From: Kibdelosporangium banguiense
GTDB lineage: Bacteria > Actinomycetota > Actinomycetes > Mycobacteriales > Pseudonocardiaceae
Assembly: GCF_017876405.1 (NCBI RefSeq)
Contig: NZ_JAGINW010000001.1
Span: forward strand, 7,887,203-7,951,202
DNA length: 64,000 nucleotides
Direction of reading: 5' to 3'
Of the stretch, positions 26,633 to 35,493 are shown one piece after another. Both the position numbers and the translations under genes were made by a program. The notes beneath the pieces were generated by a model that was given only the letters and a program-made list of their open reading frames with translations, was not told the DNA's origin and searched no databases. Every line of letters begins with the position of its first letter. Positions within the stretch are counted from its first letter, which is position 1.

Positions 26633-27547
26633 TCAGCTGTCCGGCAGGCTGGTCCGCAGCTGTTCATAGGTCGGGGCCAGCCGGCGGAGTAGCTGTGCGA
26701 CGGTGGTGCGGTCGTCGGTGACGAGTGGGTGCTGCATGGCTCCGATGAGTTGTGCCTGCGAGCCGGCGATGTCGGCGGCTTTGTGCTGCTCTATGAGTGA
26801 GAGGCAGGTGGCTGCGTCGTTCAGGCGGCGGGCGCCGACGCGGATCGCGAAGTGGCTGAGGTGACCGTGTTGCGACGGTTCGAGGCCGTTTTCCACGAGT
26901 TCGGCGAGGCGTTCGAGGGCTGCCGCGCTGGACGACACCGGTGGGTTCGCCTCCCCGGCAAGCCAGCGTGCTGCCGCGGGAAGTGACCGGCGCAGTGCGG
27001 TCGCATTGTCGACGGCGCGGACCTGCTGGAAGTCGGTCCGGGCGGTGAACTGCTCGGTGGCGTAGCCGATCGACTCGGCTCGCCAGGCGGTGATGAAGTC
27101 GTTGATCGGCAACGTCGCGTATGGGTGACCGTGAGGATCGTGGAAGCGCACGATGTTGTTCTCGACGCCGGTGACCACGACGTAGTGATCGGACCCGATG
27201 GCGGTTCCGGAGCCCGGGATGTGCAGAAGCAGTCCGAATTCGACCGGGCCGGCCAGCAGTGGGTGACTCGGGCCGGCCTCGCGAAGTCGCTTGGCGGCAT
27301 CGGTGCCCGATCCGCCCGAGCTTTTCTGGCAGGTCCAGCCCAGCAGGTTGATCGCGGCGTCGAGCCCGATACCGGGATCCCATCCGGGTGGGTTGAAAAA
27401 CGGGGTGACGCCGCCGATGAGCTCCGCGCCGAATGGGGAGCCGGTCAGGACCTCGATCACCGCGGGCTCGGGCGCCGCGGAACCGAGCACCATGGCCAGG
27501 CTGTTGGCGTAGCAGTACGGCCCAGAGCCGAGATAACGCATCGTCAT
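26633..27547 (-). CDS. C39/BtrH-N-like cysteine-protease-fold protein
   Basis: A protein of about 304 residues with papain-like features. GPYCYANSLAMVLG near the N-terminus supplies a candidate nucleophile Cys, and SDHYVVVTGV followed by FHDPHG supplies His and Asp. This resembles C39 peptidases and the N-terminal domain of butirosin protein BtrH, which transfers an acyl group. The C-terminal 130 residues are helical and unrecognised. There is no signal peptide. An ATG at 27586 exists, but AGGA seven bases before the ATG at 27547 supports the shorter form. There is no carrier protein or peptide substrate gene nearby, so the role is open: protease, acyl- or aminoacyltransferase. Confidence 0.6.
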   Translation of the reverse strand: MTMRYLGSGPYCYANSLAMVLGSAAPEPAVIEVLTGSPFGAELIGGVTPFFNPPGWDPGIGLDAAINLLGWTCQKSSGGSGTDAAKRLREAGPSHPLLAGPVEFGLLLHIPGSGTAIGSDHYVVVTGVENNIVRFHDPHGHPYATLPINDFITAWRAESIGYATEQFTARTDFQQVRAVDNATALRRSLPAAARWLAGEANPPVSSSAAALERLAELVENGLEPSQHGHLSHFAIRVGARRLNDAATCLSLIEQHKAADIAGSQAQLIGAMQHPLVTDDRTTVAQLLRRLAPTYEQLRTSLPDS

Positions 27548-27623
27548 GCCGACATCCTGGGATAAATTTCCAGTGGTTTTCAACATTTTGGAATGTGTGT
27601 AGTCTGCTAAAACAACGGGGAAT

Positions 27624-29204
27624 TCAGGCCCGTTCGAGGTTGATTTCCAGCACCGTGGTGTTTTCCCTGACCGGAATACCGGCCGTCAGGGGGATCGTGA
27701 ACCTGACCATCGTTCCCGCCTCCGCGCCAGGCTGGACGGTCAGTGTTCCGCCCCACCGTTCGGCTCGTTGCTGCATGCTCTTGAGCCCGTATCCGGGACT
27801 GGCCGGGATCGCCGTGGTCTCGGGGTGCAGGCCACGGCCGTTGTCGGAGATGGTCGCGTGCAGCCGCTTGCCGCGGACATCCAGACGGATCACCACCTGA
27901 CCGGCTTCGGCGTGCTTGACCACGTTGTGGATCGCTTCGGCCACGATCCGGTAGACGTCCTCGGCCAGGTCCCCGCAGACTGTGTCGAGCCTGTGGCCCA
28001 GGTGCATGGTGAACTGCAGTCCGGTGCGGTTGGTCGTGCTCTCGACCAGCGCGCGGACGGATTCTTCGAGGCCGCCGCGTTCGGTGGTGGCGGTGGGGCG
28101 CAGTTCGTGCACCATCGCTCGCAGGTCGGTGAGCGCGGTCTGGGAGAGTTGCCCGACCTCGGCTGCCATCCGGTGGACCGCCTCCGCGGCCACGGGCTCG
28201 CCGCGCCCGGCCAGTACCTCCATCGCCTTCGCCTGCATCGAGACGGAGAAGATCTGCTGGACGATGGAGTCGTGCAGGTCGCGGGCCAGCCGCTGGCGCT
28301 CCTCCCGGCGGACTGTGTCGCGTTCGCGCTGCATCAGGGCCGCGTAGTCGATGGCGATCGCCGCCTGTTCGGACATCGCGATCAGGAACTCGAGCGTTCG
28401 ACCGCCCACGACCTGGCCGGGCGCGAAGTACGCGTTGAGGACCCCGGCGCATCGGCCACGGGTGATCAACGGGACGCTGGCGAAGGAATCCCAGCTGATC
28501 TCGCCCATGTAGTCGCGCAGGGGAATCCAGGCAGGGTCGTGCTGGATCTCGTTCCACCGGTTGGCGACCACCACGGGCTTGCGGGTCTCGAGTGCCTCGA
28601 GCATGCGCAAGGACGCCCCGCGGTCGCGGCATTCGAGCAGTCGTTCGAAGAAACCGTCCCAGTGCCGGAATCCCGCAGTGCCCATCACCTGCAGTCCGCG
28701 ACCGCTGTCGTCGACAGCGAGGACCTGCACTGCTGCCAGCGCGTCGGTCTGTAGGACCTCTCGTGCGAGCGCGTCGAGCGTTGCCGAGACCGACCCGTGC
28801 GAAGCTAGATTCGCCGCGCTACGCGCGAGCGCGGCGATTCGCCGTTGCCGATGCCGTTCCTCCGTGACGTCACGGAAGGTCACCACGGCGAGCCCACGGT
28901 CACGCGGCAGGTGACGCACCCGGTACGCGATCTCGCGGCGCATTCCCGAGGCTGGGGTCCACGTCAGCACCTGTTCGCCGGGACCGTCGTCGAACAGCCC
29001 GGCCGGTTCGGCGACCGTGTCCGAGACGAGGGAGAACGGCGCCTGCGAGCCGATCAGTTCCGCTTCCGGCTGTCCGAGCAGCCGGGAGCCGACCAGGTTG
29101 ACGCGGACGAACAGCCCGTCACGGTCGACGACGGCGAGCCCGTCCGGCGCTTCGATCGCGCTGTCGCCCCAGCCGAGATCGGCCGGTTCGTGCTGGGCCG
29201 GCAT
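27624..29204 (-). CDS. soluble PAS-GAF sensor histidine kinase (NarL-partner type)
   Basis: A 526-residue kinase without membrane segments: a PAS-like domain (about 15-125), a GAF domain (about 150-300), a HisKA_3 dimerisation helix with RLARDLHDSIVQQ (phosphoacceptor His311), and a HATPase domain (EAIHNVVKHAEA, ISDNGRGL, GYGLKSMQQR). Such kinases phosphorylate NarL-type response regulators. The ATG at 29204 has AGGAGG seven bases upstream; the longer frame is discarded. No regulator is adjacent. The only NarL-type regulator in the window is at 40811-41482, on the same strand at the other end of the aromatic island, which makes it the likely partner. The GAF domain could bind an aromatic acid (inference). 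Confidence 0.88.
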   Translation of the reverse strand: MPAQHEPADLGWGDSAIEAPDGLAVVDRDGLFVRVNLVGSRLLGQPEAELIGSQAPFSLVSDTVAEPAGLFDDGPGEQVLTWTPASGMRREIAYRVRHLPRDRGLAVVTFRDVTEERHRQRRIAALARSAANLASHGSVSATLDALAREVLQTDALAAVQVLAVDDSGRGLQVMGTAGFRHWDGFFERLLECRDRGASLRMLEALETRKPVVVANRWNEIQHDPAWIPLRDYMGEISWDSFASVPLITRGRCAGVLNAYFAPGQVVGGRTLEFLIAMSEQAAIAIDYAALMQRERDTVRREERQRLARDLHDSIVQQIFSVSMQAKAMEVLAGRGEPVAAEAVHRMAAEVGQLSQTALTDLRAMVHELRPTATTERGGLEESVRALVESTTNRTGLQFTMHLGHRLDTVCGDLAEDVYRIVAEAIHNVVKHAEAGQVVIRLDVRGKRLHATISDNGRGLHPETTAIPASPGYGLKSMQQRAERWGGTLTVQPGAEAGTMVRFTIPLTAGIPVRENTTVLEINLERA

Positions 29205-29336
29205 GGCGGGACCTCCTCGGTGCCGGGTCCCGAGTGGCCTTTTGCGGCACTCCGGATACGTCAAATGCTGCATCTGCTCCGGACCACGATCGTGGTGCAC
29301 TGCCTGGGAGTGTGTCTCCAGAGAGGTGGGCATTCT

Positions 29337-30884
29337 ATGCCAGGTTCCTTGTCACCACCCAGTTTGATGGCCGCTGTAGTGCTGGCGGCTTGTACGGTGG
29401 TGCTGCCGGTCCCGGCGGCTTCGGCCGCGCCGGCCCGGTCCTGCGCCGACATGACCAGTTTTGCGCCCCCACGCACGAAAGTACTCGCGGCCAAACAGGA
29501 CTCGGGCGACAGCACCACACCACCCTCCTGCCGCCTGACGTTGCGCGTAGCCGACCCTGTCGACAGCGGTTCGGTCACCGTCTGGGTCTACTTGCCCACA
29601 CGTACCTGGAACGGCCGGTTCCAGGGTGTCGGGGGTGGCGGCTTTTCCGGCGGGAACCCGGACTCGCTCGTCGCGCCACTGCGTGCCGGCTACGCGGCCG
29701 CTGCGACCGACGTCGGGCACGTCGGCGCGACCGCCGACTTCGCGCTCAACGCCGACGGCAGCCTCAACTGGCCGGCGATCGAGGACTACGGCTACGAGGG
29801 AATCCAGGACATGACCGTCACCGCGAAGGCCGCGGTGCGGGCGTTCTACGGGAAGGCGCCCGCGTATTCGTACTTCAACGGCTGTTCGACGGGTGGGCGA
29901 CAGGGATTGATGGAGGCGCAGCGGTTCCCGGACGAGTACGACGGTGTGCTGGCCGGTGCGCCCGTGATCAACTACAGCAGGATGCAAACCGCCCAGATCT
30001 GGGGCCAGGTCGTCATGCTCGAATCCCGCAACCCGGTGGCGGCGTGCAAGTTCGACACCGCGGTGAAAGCCGAGATCGCCGCGTGCGACACGGTCGGTGA
30101 CGGGGTCCGGGACGGCGTCATCGGAGATCCGCTCTCCTGCCGGTTCGACATGTCGTCCTTGGTCGGCAAACAAACGCCCTGCGGCACGATCACGGCGACC
30201 GACGTGGCCGTGATGAAGAAGATCCAGGAAGGTGCACGCGACGAGAAGGGACGCTTCCTCTGGTACGGCCTCGCGCCCGGTGCACCCTTCGCGGGCCTGA
30301 ACGACACGGTAGAGAAGGACGGCAAACTTGTCGGCGCACCGTTCGTATACGACCTGTGGTGGATCAGCCTGTTCCTCGAACAGGACCGTTCGTGGGACTG
30401 GACCACGCTCACCTACGAGCGGTTCGAGAACTACTTCCGGCAGGCCGTTCGGCAGTACAACGACATCCTGGGAGCGGACAACCCTGACCTGTCCCGGTTC
30501 CAGCGTTCCGGTGGCAAAGCCGTGATCTGGCACGGCAAGGCGGACTTCGGCGTGCCGTATCAGGGAACGATCGACTACATCGACCGGGTCAGGCAGAAGC
30601 TCGGCCCGGCTCGGACCGACCAATTCGCCAGGCTGTTCCTCGCCCCAGGGGTCGGACACTGCCGTGGTGGCGACGCCCCGCAGTTGACCGATCCGTTCGG
30701 CGCGCTCGTGGACTGGGTGGAACACGGCAAGGCGCCGGTGAAACTCGATGCGAGGATCACCAACGCCGACGGCACGGTGGCTGCGACTCGTCCGGTGTGC
30801 GTGTACCCGACCCTGGCCCGCTGGACTGGTAAGGGAGACGCGAAGGACGGACGCAACTACCGGTGCGTTCCGTCGCGCGGCTGA
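29337..30884 (+). CDS. secreted tannase/feruloyl esterase family hydrolase
   Basis: A 515-residue exported esterase. The first 30 residues are a Sec signal (hydrophobic core MAAVVLAACTVVLPVP, likely cleavage after ASA). The alpha/beta-hydrolase core has NGCSTGGRQG (Ser nucleophile with preceding Cys), the Asp in WHGKADFGVPY, and GVGHCRGG with His-Cys. Together these form the CS-D-HC arrangement characteristic of the tannase/feruloyl esterase family. ATG 29337 follows GAGAGGTGGG. It would release gallate or hydroxycinnamates from plant esters outside the cell, which fits the O-demethylation and ring-cleavage genes that follow. It is divergent from the kinase gene and followed by a strong hairpin. 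Confidence 0.88.
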   Translation: MPGSLSPPSLMAAVVLAACTVVLPVPAASAAPARSCADMTSFAPPRTKVLAAKQDSGDSTTPPSCRLTLRVADPVDSGSVTVWVYLPTRTWNGRFQGVGGGGFSGGNPDSLVAPLRAGYAAAATDVGHVGATADFALNADGSLNWPAIEDYGYEGIQDMTVTAKAAVRAFYGKAPAYSYFNGCSTGGRQGLMEAQRFPDEYDGVLAGAPVINYSRMQTAQIWGQVVMLESRNPVAACKFDTAVKAEIAACDTVGDGVRDGVIGDPLSCRFDMSSLVGKQTPCGTITATDVAVMKKIQEGARDEKGRFLWYGLAPGAPFAGLNDTVEKDGKLVGAPFVYDLWWISLFLEQDRSWDWTTLTYERFENYFRQAVRQYNDILGADNPDLSRFQRSGGKAVIWHGKADFGVPYQGTIDYIDRVRQKLGPARTDQFARLFLAPGVGHCRGGDAPQLTDPFGALVDWVEHGKAPVKLDARITNADGTVAATRPVCVYPTLARWTGKGDAKDGRNYRCVPSRG

Positions 30885-30894
30885 CCGAATGCAC

Positions 30895-30936
30895 GATGCC
30901 GGACGGCGGGGTGAAACGCCCCTGCCGTCCGGCATC
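30895..30936. terminator. bidirectional hairpin terminator
   Basis: A perfect 13-base stem (GATGCCGGACGGC with its complement) continued by GGGG/CCCC around a short loop. It lies between the convergent esterase and LigM-type genes. There is no U-tract on either side, as is common in high-GC actinomycetes. It should stop both transcripts. Confidence 0.8.
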
Positions 30937-30945
30937 GCTGTTGGA

Positions 30946-32340
30946 TCAGACTGAAACTGCTGTGCGCCAGCCGGCGTGGTAGCTGTCGCGGGCCATCACC
31001 GAGTACGGGGCGGGGCTCACGATGGCACGGACGGCGAACTGCTCGTGCGGCTGCACGGTGGTCTTGCGGCTGCCTCCGTCGGGCTCGCCCCAGATCACGC
31101 GGACCTCGGCGCCGAGCGGGACGTCGGGGTTGACGGTGGCCAGCGAAAGCGCCTTGCGCTCGTTCGCGCTGTAGCCGGTGAACAGGGACAGACCGACGGT
31201 GTTGCCATCAGCATCCACAATGGAGTCGAAGTTCGACGAGCCGTAGTTCGCGTTCGGCAGGTCGAAGAACTGGTAGCCGGGGCCGTCCGGGTCGACAGGG
31301 GAGGCGAGCAGTTTGCCGACGTCCTCGTGGTTCCAGGCCAGGGTGACCTTGCGGCGCTGCTGTGCGGCGTCGATCGCCTGCAGGGCGTCGCGGCCGATGA
31401 AGTCGTGGTCGAACTTCACGAAAGAGCCGTAGCCGAGTTCCCAGGGGTTGAGGTAGTAGTCCTCGATGCGGTCGGACACAAAGCTTCCCGCGAGGGCGTT
31501 GGTCGCCTCGTAGCTGTCGGCGCCGAGCCACTCACGGTAGGGACGCAGTTCTTCGCTGGTGTAGATGGCCGGCAGCGGGGAGGGGATCCAGCCGGATTCG
31601 AGCGTGTTGCACGAGTACGCCCGCGCACCCGCGGGTTCGAGGCCGAACTCGCGACCGGCTTCGAGAATGGTGTCGCGCACCTTGTCGTAGGTCTCGTACG
31701 GGCCCCAGATCTCGAGTCCGGGTGCTCCGGCCATGCCGTGGCGCAGCGTGCGGACCTTTTCTCCAGCGATGGTGAGATGGCCCATCCGGAAGAACTTCAC
31801 CTGTTCGACCGTGCCGCCGTTGACCTTCTCGATGACCTCCCAGGCACGCGGTCCCTGGATCTGGAAGCGCCACAGATCGCGGGTGACCTGCTTGCCGTAG
31901 GGCCGCGACGGTGAGCGCTGGTCGAGGCGCAGGTCGACGTCGTAACCCTGCTGGGCGTGGTAGGTCAGCCAGTTGGCGACCGGTGCGCGGCCGACGAAGA
32001 TGAACTGGTCCTCGGCCAGGCGGAACAGGATGCCGTCGCCGATCACGCCGCCCTCGGGGGAGATCGGGACGAACTGCTTGGCGGTGTCGACGGCGAACTT
32101 GGCGACGCTGTTGATGCCGGTATCGGAGATCAGCTTGAGGGCGTCTTTGCCGGAGATGAACAGGTTGACCATGTGGTGGCTCTGGTCGAAGAGCGCGGCC
32201 GTGTCCTGCCAGGCCTTGACCTCACGGCGGAAGTTGGTGAACTCCGACGGGACGACGGGGTAGATGTAGGCGCCGAGCTGGGAGTCGCGCAGCAGCTGCA
32301 CGGTGCTGCCCGCGCGGTCGAGGACTTCCTGGAGGTTCAT
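30946..32340 (-). CDS. tetrahydrofolate-dependent O-demethylase, LigM type (copy 1)
   Basis: A 464-residue protein of the GcvT/aminomethyltransferase fold. Length and motifs are those of vanillate/3-O-methylgallate O-demethylase LigM and relatives: EFTNFRRE, FDQSHHM near residues 51-57, RHGMAGAPGLEIWG, NTLESGWIP and KFDHDFIGRDAL. These enzymes move the methyl group of an aryl methyl ether onto tetrahydrofolate, leaving a phenol. It ends the leftward hydratase-aldolase-demethylase operon, 22 bases after the aldolase. A second copy at 34112 is transcribed the other way. The two copies may have different ring substrates (for example syringate versus 3-O-methylgallate, or vanillate), which I infer from duplication, not from residues. 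Confidence 0.88.
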   Translation of the reverse strand: MNLQEVLDRAGSTVQLLRDSQLGAYIYPVVPSEFTNFRREVKAWQDTAALFDQSHHMVNLFISGKDALKLISDTGINSVAKFAVDTAKQFVPISPEGGVIGDGILFRLAEDQFIFVGRAPVANWLTYHAQQGYDVDLRLDQRSPSRPYGKQVTRDLWRFQIQGPRAWEVIEKVNGGTVEQVKFFRMGHLTIAGEKVRTLRHGMAGAPGLEIWGPYETYDKVRDTILEAGREFGLEPAGARAYSCNTLESGWIPSPLPAIYTSEELRPYREWLGADSYEATNALAGSFVSDRIEDYYLNPWELGYGSFVKFDHDFIGRDALQAIDAAQQRRKVTLAWNHEDVGKLLASPVDPDGPGYQFFDLPNANYGSSNFDSIVDADGNTVGLSLFTGYSANERKALSLATVNPDVPLGAEVRVIWGEPDGGSRKTTVQPHEQFAVRAIVSPAPYSVMARDSYHAGWRTAVSV

Positions 32341-32362
32341 GGCTTTCCGTTTCTCACGCGGG

Positions 32363-33058
32363 TCAGAGCCCGTATTTGGTGGCGGTGACGTATTCGACGC
32401 CGAGTTCGGCGAGCCTGGTGCGCAGGCCGTAGCGGTCCAGGCCCAGTTCGCCGTCGCGAAAGGCCTGGCGGGAGGCTTCTTCCTTCTCCGCGCGTGCTTG
32501 CGACTTCACCAGCGCTGTTTCGACGTCGGCGCGGGGTACGACCATGACGCCGTCGTCGTCGGCGAGGATGGCGTCACCCGGACGGATCGACTGGCCGCCG
32601 ATGGTGACCGGCACGTTGACGGCGCCGGGGGTGGCCTTGACCGTGCCCTGTGCGGAGACCGCGGCCGACCACACAGGGAAGTTCATCGCGTGCAGCTCGG
32701 CCACGTCACGGACGCCGGCAGCCGTGACGAGCCCGCGAACACCGCGGACCTGCAACGCGGTGGCGAACAGCTCGCCGAACATCCCGTCCGTGCTCGGGGA
32801 GGTCGTGGTCACCACCAGCAGGTCGCCGGGACGGCATTGCTCGACCGCCGCGTGGATCATCAGGTTGTCACCCGGCCAGCAGACAACGGTGACGGCGGTA
32901 CCGCCGATCCGGGAACCGAGGTACACGGGCCGCAGCTGAGGACCGAGGAAACCGGTACGGCCAAGCGCTTCGTGCACCGTGGCCACGCCGTAGTCGGCGA
33001 GCTTGTCGACCTTCTCGATCGGCGCGCGGGGTGGGTCGGTGACGATGACTGTCCTCAT
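32363..33058 (-). CDS. ligK: 4-carboxy-4-hydroxy-2-oxoadipate aldolase (RraA/LigK family)
   Basis: A 231-residue class II aldolase of the HMG/CHA aldolase (RraA-like) family. It splits 4-carboxy-4-hydroxy-2-oxoadipate to pyruvate and oxaloacetate with a divalent metal. Landmarks are ATVHEALGRTGFL, PGDNLMIHAAVEQ, the metal/substrate segment VTAAGVRDVAEL, and RPGDAILADDDGVMVVPR. The frame is open to 33289, but ATG 33058 with GAGGAG five bases upstream is the start and overlaps the hydratase stop by four bases. It would be the final step of the 4,5-cleavage pathway. RraA-fold proteins can be misnamed as RNase E inhibitors; the context settles it here. Confidence 0.88.
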   Translation of the reverse strand: MRTVIVTDPPRAPIEKVDKLADYGVATVHEALGRTGFLGPQLRPVYLGSRIGGTAVTVVCWPGDNLMIHAAVEQCRPGDLLVVTTTSPSTDGMFGELFATALQVRGVRGLVTAAGVRDVAELHAMNFPVWSAAVSAQGTVKATPGAVNVPVTIGGQSIRPGDAILADDDGVMVVPRADVETALVKSQARAEKEEASRQAFRDGELGLDRYGLRTRLAELGVEYVTATKYGL

Positions 33059-33777
33059 GCGAGCTCCTCGGTCACCTGTGGGTACAGGCGCATGTAGGCC
33101 TCGCCCATCGTGTTGTGGGGCAATCCGAGGTTGGGTCCGGCGTTCCGCTTGACCTGCACGCCGCGGCGCTTGGCCAGATCGCTGTAGTACTCCCACATGT
33201 GCTGCTGGGCGGGCAGGCATTCCATGGCCTTGCGCTTGGTCTCGAAGACCGGCGTGATGTCGAGCAGCACGTTCGGCTTGAAGTCGCACTGTTCCGGTTG
33301 GTGGGGTTCGAAGAAGAAGACCGGGGGAGCGCCGAGCGGGTCACCTGGTGCGTCGTAGCCGATGGCCTGTGCGAGCACTCTGGCTTGCAGGGCCATGCGG
33401 GCGGCTGCGGGGTGGTCGCCGTTGTACGGGTCGGCGAGCGGGTGCGTCAGCACAACCGATGGGTTGACTTCGCGGTACACCCGCACGATGCGGTCGACGA
33501 GCTCGGGTGTCTCCTGCAATGGGTAGTCACCCGCGTCGAGGAACTCGATCTCCGCGCCGAGTACTCCCGCTGCCGCTTCGGCTTCGCCGCGCCTGATCGC
33601 CTTGATCTCCGTCAGGGATTTGCCTTCGCGCCAGGCCTTCGCCGACTCGCCGCGTTCGCCGAAGCTCAGGCAGAGGACTTTCGCCCGCCTGCCCCGGCTG
33701 GTGGCCAGGGCGATCGCCCCTGCCGCGCGCCAGACGAAGTCACCCGCATGGGCGCTGACCACCAGTAGGGAACTCAT
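33055..33777 (-). CDS. galB: GalB-type 4-oxalomesaconate hydratase (PIG-L/LmbE family)
   Basis: A 240-residue zinc protein of the PIG-L deacetylase fold. The usual AHPDD metal motif is changed to SAHAGDFVWR, as in GalB, the 4-oxalomesaconate hydratase of gallate degradation, and HPLADPYNGDHPAA carries the later metal ligand. Hydration gives 4-carboxy-4-hydroxy-2-oxoadipate, the substrate of the aldolase whose start overlaps its stop. ATG 33777 is nine bases after GAGGAG; a TTG at 33786 lies directly at that site and is less likely. It is the first gene of the leftward arm of the island. LigJ-type hydratases do the same step but belong to another superfamily. Confidence 0.82.
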   Translation of the reverse strand: MSSLLVVSAHAGDFVWRAAGAIALATSRGRRAKVLCLSFGERGESAKAWREGKSLTEIKAIRRGEAEAAAGVLGAEIEFLDAGDYPLQETPELVDRIVRVYREVNPSVVLTHPLADPYNGDHPAAARMALQARVLAQAIGYDAPGDPLGAPPVFFFEPHQPEQCDFKPNVLLDITPVFETKRKAMECLPAQQHMWEYYSDLAKRRGVQVKRNAGPNLGLPHNTMGEAYMRLYPQVTEELA

Positions 33778-34111
33778 TCCCGGCAACTCCTCGATCGTCG
33801 TCGGCTCTCTTCAGCGACAGTAGGAGCGGCATGGGCCCGGATGTCAGGTCTCGCCGACCGGTCTGCACTACGTCATTTGACTCGAATACAACGGACGGAT
33901 CGACGCCGTGACTGTCGACATCGGACCGTTGCACCGCGTCGGTGACCGGCCGGCCTGTGGTACGGCAAGCCGCCCGGGCACATCGGTCATTTGTCGCGGT
34001 CAAGTCGGCCTCGATGCCTGACGAAAGCGGCCGCGCGCTCGGCTGTACTGGATCAGGCGGTGTTACCGCTCCCGGAACGTCGAGCATCGAGGCCAGGAGG
34101 TACGCCACGTC
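33778..34111. promoter_or_regulatory. divergent control region of the aromatic island
   Basis: This 334-base gap separates the start codons of the leftward hydratase and the rightward second demethylase, so both arms of the pathway must be driven from it. The octamer GTCATTTG occurs twice in direct orientation, at 33872-33879 and 33986-33993, followed by A/T then C. AGGAGG at 34095-34100 serves the rightward gene. I see no convincing -35/-10 pair and no long palindrome. Confidence 0.5.
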
Positions 34112-35467
34112 ATGGGTGTCGAAAGCCTTGAGGCCGCGATCCGACGCGCCGGGTCTCCGGTCGAGCTGCTGCGCAACTCGGCAGTGCGGCCCATGACGTT
34201 CCCGATCGCCCCGGAGTTCACGAACTGGCGCTCCGAACAGCAGGCCTGGCGGACGTCGTGCGCTCTTTTGGACCAGTCACACCACATGACCGACCTCTAC
34301 ATTCGCGGCACGGACGCGCTCCGGCTGCTGAGCGACTTCGGCGCCAACACCTTCGCCAATTTCACCGCGGGCAAGGCGAAGCAGTACGTCGCGGTGAACC
34401 AGGACGGCTACTTCATCGGCGACGCGATCCTGTTCCACCTTGAGGACAACCTGTTCGACGTCGTGGGCCATCCGACGGTGAGTAACTGGTTGCAGTACAA
34501 CGCCGAGATCGGTGATTACGACGTCACCCTGGAACGGGACGAGAACTCCTACGACCGGCCGTCCGGACCGCCGAAGATCTACCGCTACGAGCTGCAGGGC
34601 CCCACGGCCAAGCCACTGGTGGAGAAGCTGACCGGGGAGCCGGTGCCGGACGTGAAGTTCTTCCACATGGCGGAGTTCACGATCGCTGGGTACCGGGTGC
34701 GCGCACTGCGGCACGGCATGGCTGGCCAGCCCGGGTTCGAGCTGTTCGGACCGTGGGCCGAAGGTGAGGACGTCCTGGCCGCGATCCTGGCTGCTGGTAA
34801 GGAGTTCGACCTCGTCCGGGCCGGGGCCAAGGCGTATTCGACGGCCAACCTGGAGTCCGGGTGGATCCCGACCGCGGTCCCGGCGATCTTCGGGCCCGAG
34901 ATGCGTGGCTACCGCGAGTGGCTCGGCGTCGACTCGCTCGGTTGCATGGGCGGCAGTATGGATTCCGCCGACATCGCCGACTATTACGTCACCCCGTACG
35001 ACATCGGGTACGGCCGGACCGTGAAGTTCGACCACGATTTCCTCGGCCGTGCCGCCCTGGAACGCATCGCGCGGGAACCTGCCCGCACGAAGGTCACCCT
35101 CGTCTGGAACCCCGACGATGTCGCGGCTGCGGTCCGCTCGCTCTACGAGCCCGGAATCCCAGCCAAGTACATCGAACTGCCGAAGGCGCGCTACGCCTTC
35201 TTCCAGGTCGACAAGGTCCTCGCGGACGGACAACCGATCGGGCTGTCGCTTGACCTCGGCTACATCGTCAACGAGCAGGACTTCGTGTCGCTGGCGACCG
35301 TCGACCGTACCCACGCCGAGCCCGGCACTGAGGTGACCGTGCTCTGGGGCGAACAGCCCAACTCCGCCAAGCCCGGCGTCGAACGGCACCGCCAGGTCGA
35401 AATCCGGGCCGTCGTGGCACCCGCGCCTTATGCCCGGGAAGTCCGCGACAGCTACCGCAAGGCCTGA
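34112..35467 (+). CDS. tetrahydrofolate-dependent O-demethylase, LigM type (copy 2)
   Basis: A 451-residue homologue of the LigM-type protein at 30946, sharing EFTNWRSE, LDQSHHM, RHGMAGQPGFELFG, NLESGWIP and KFDHDFLGRAAL, but clearly diverged over most of its length. It should transfer an aryl-ether methyl to tetrahydrofolate. It opens the rightward arm and is followed by metF (26 bases) and purU, which would regenerate the cofactor. The AGGAGG site is eleven bases from the ATG, slightly long. Its exact methoxy-aromatic substrate is unknown. Confidence 0.87.
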   Translation: MGVESLEAAIRRAGSPVELLRNSAVRPMTFPIAPEFTNWRSEQQAWRTSCALLDQSHHMTDLYIRGTDALRLLSDFGANTFANFTAGKAKQYVAVNQDGYFIGDAILFHLEDNLFDVVGHPTVSNWLQYNAEIGDYDVTLERDENSYDRPSGPPKIYRYELQGPTAKPLVEKLTGEPVPDVKFFHMAEFTIAGYRVRALRHGMAGQPGFELFGPWAEGEDVLAAILAAGKEFDLVRAGAKAYSTANLESGWIPTAVPAIFGPEMRGYREWLGVDSLGCMGGSMDSADIADYYVTPYDIGYGRTVKFDHDFLGRAALERIAREPARTKVTLVWNPDDVAAAVRSLYEPGIPAKYIELPKARYAFFQVDKVLADGQPIGLSLDLGYIVNEQDFVSLATVDRTHAEPGTEVTVLWGEQPNSAKPGVERHRQVEIRAVVAPAPYAREVRDSYRKA

Positions 35468-35493
35468 GCAGGCCGCCAACGGAAAGAGGAACC

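Noticed and set aside
32363..33058. Naming this gene as RNase E inhibitor RraA.
   Set aside because: The fold is shared, but the surrounding GalB-type hydratase and LigAB genes and the aldolase-type motifs favour the catabolic aldolase.
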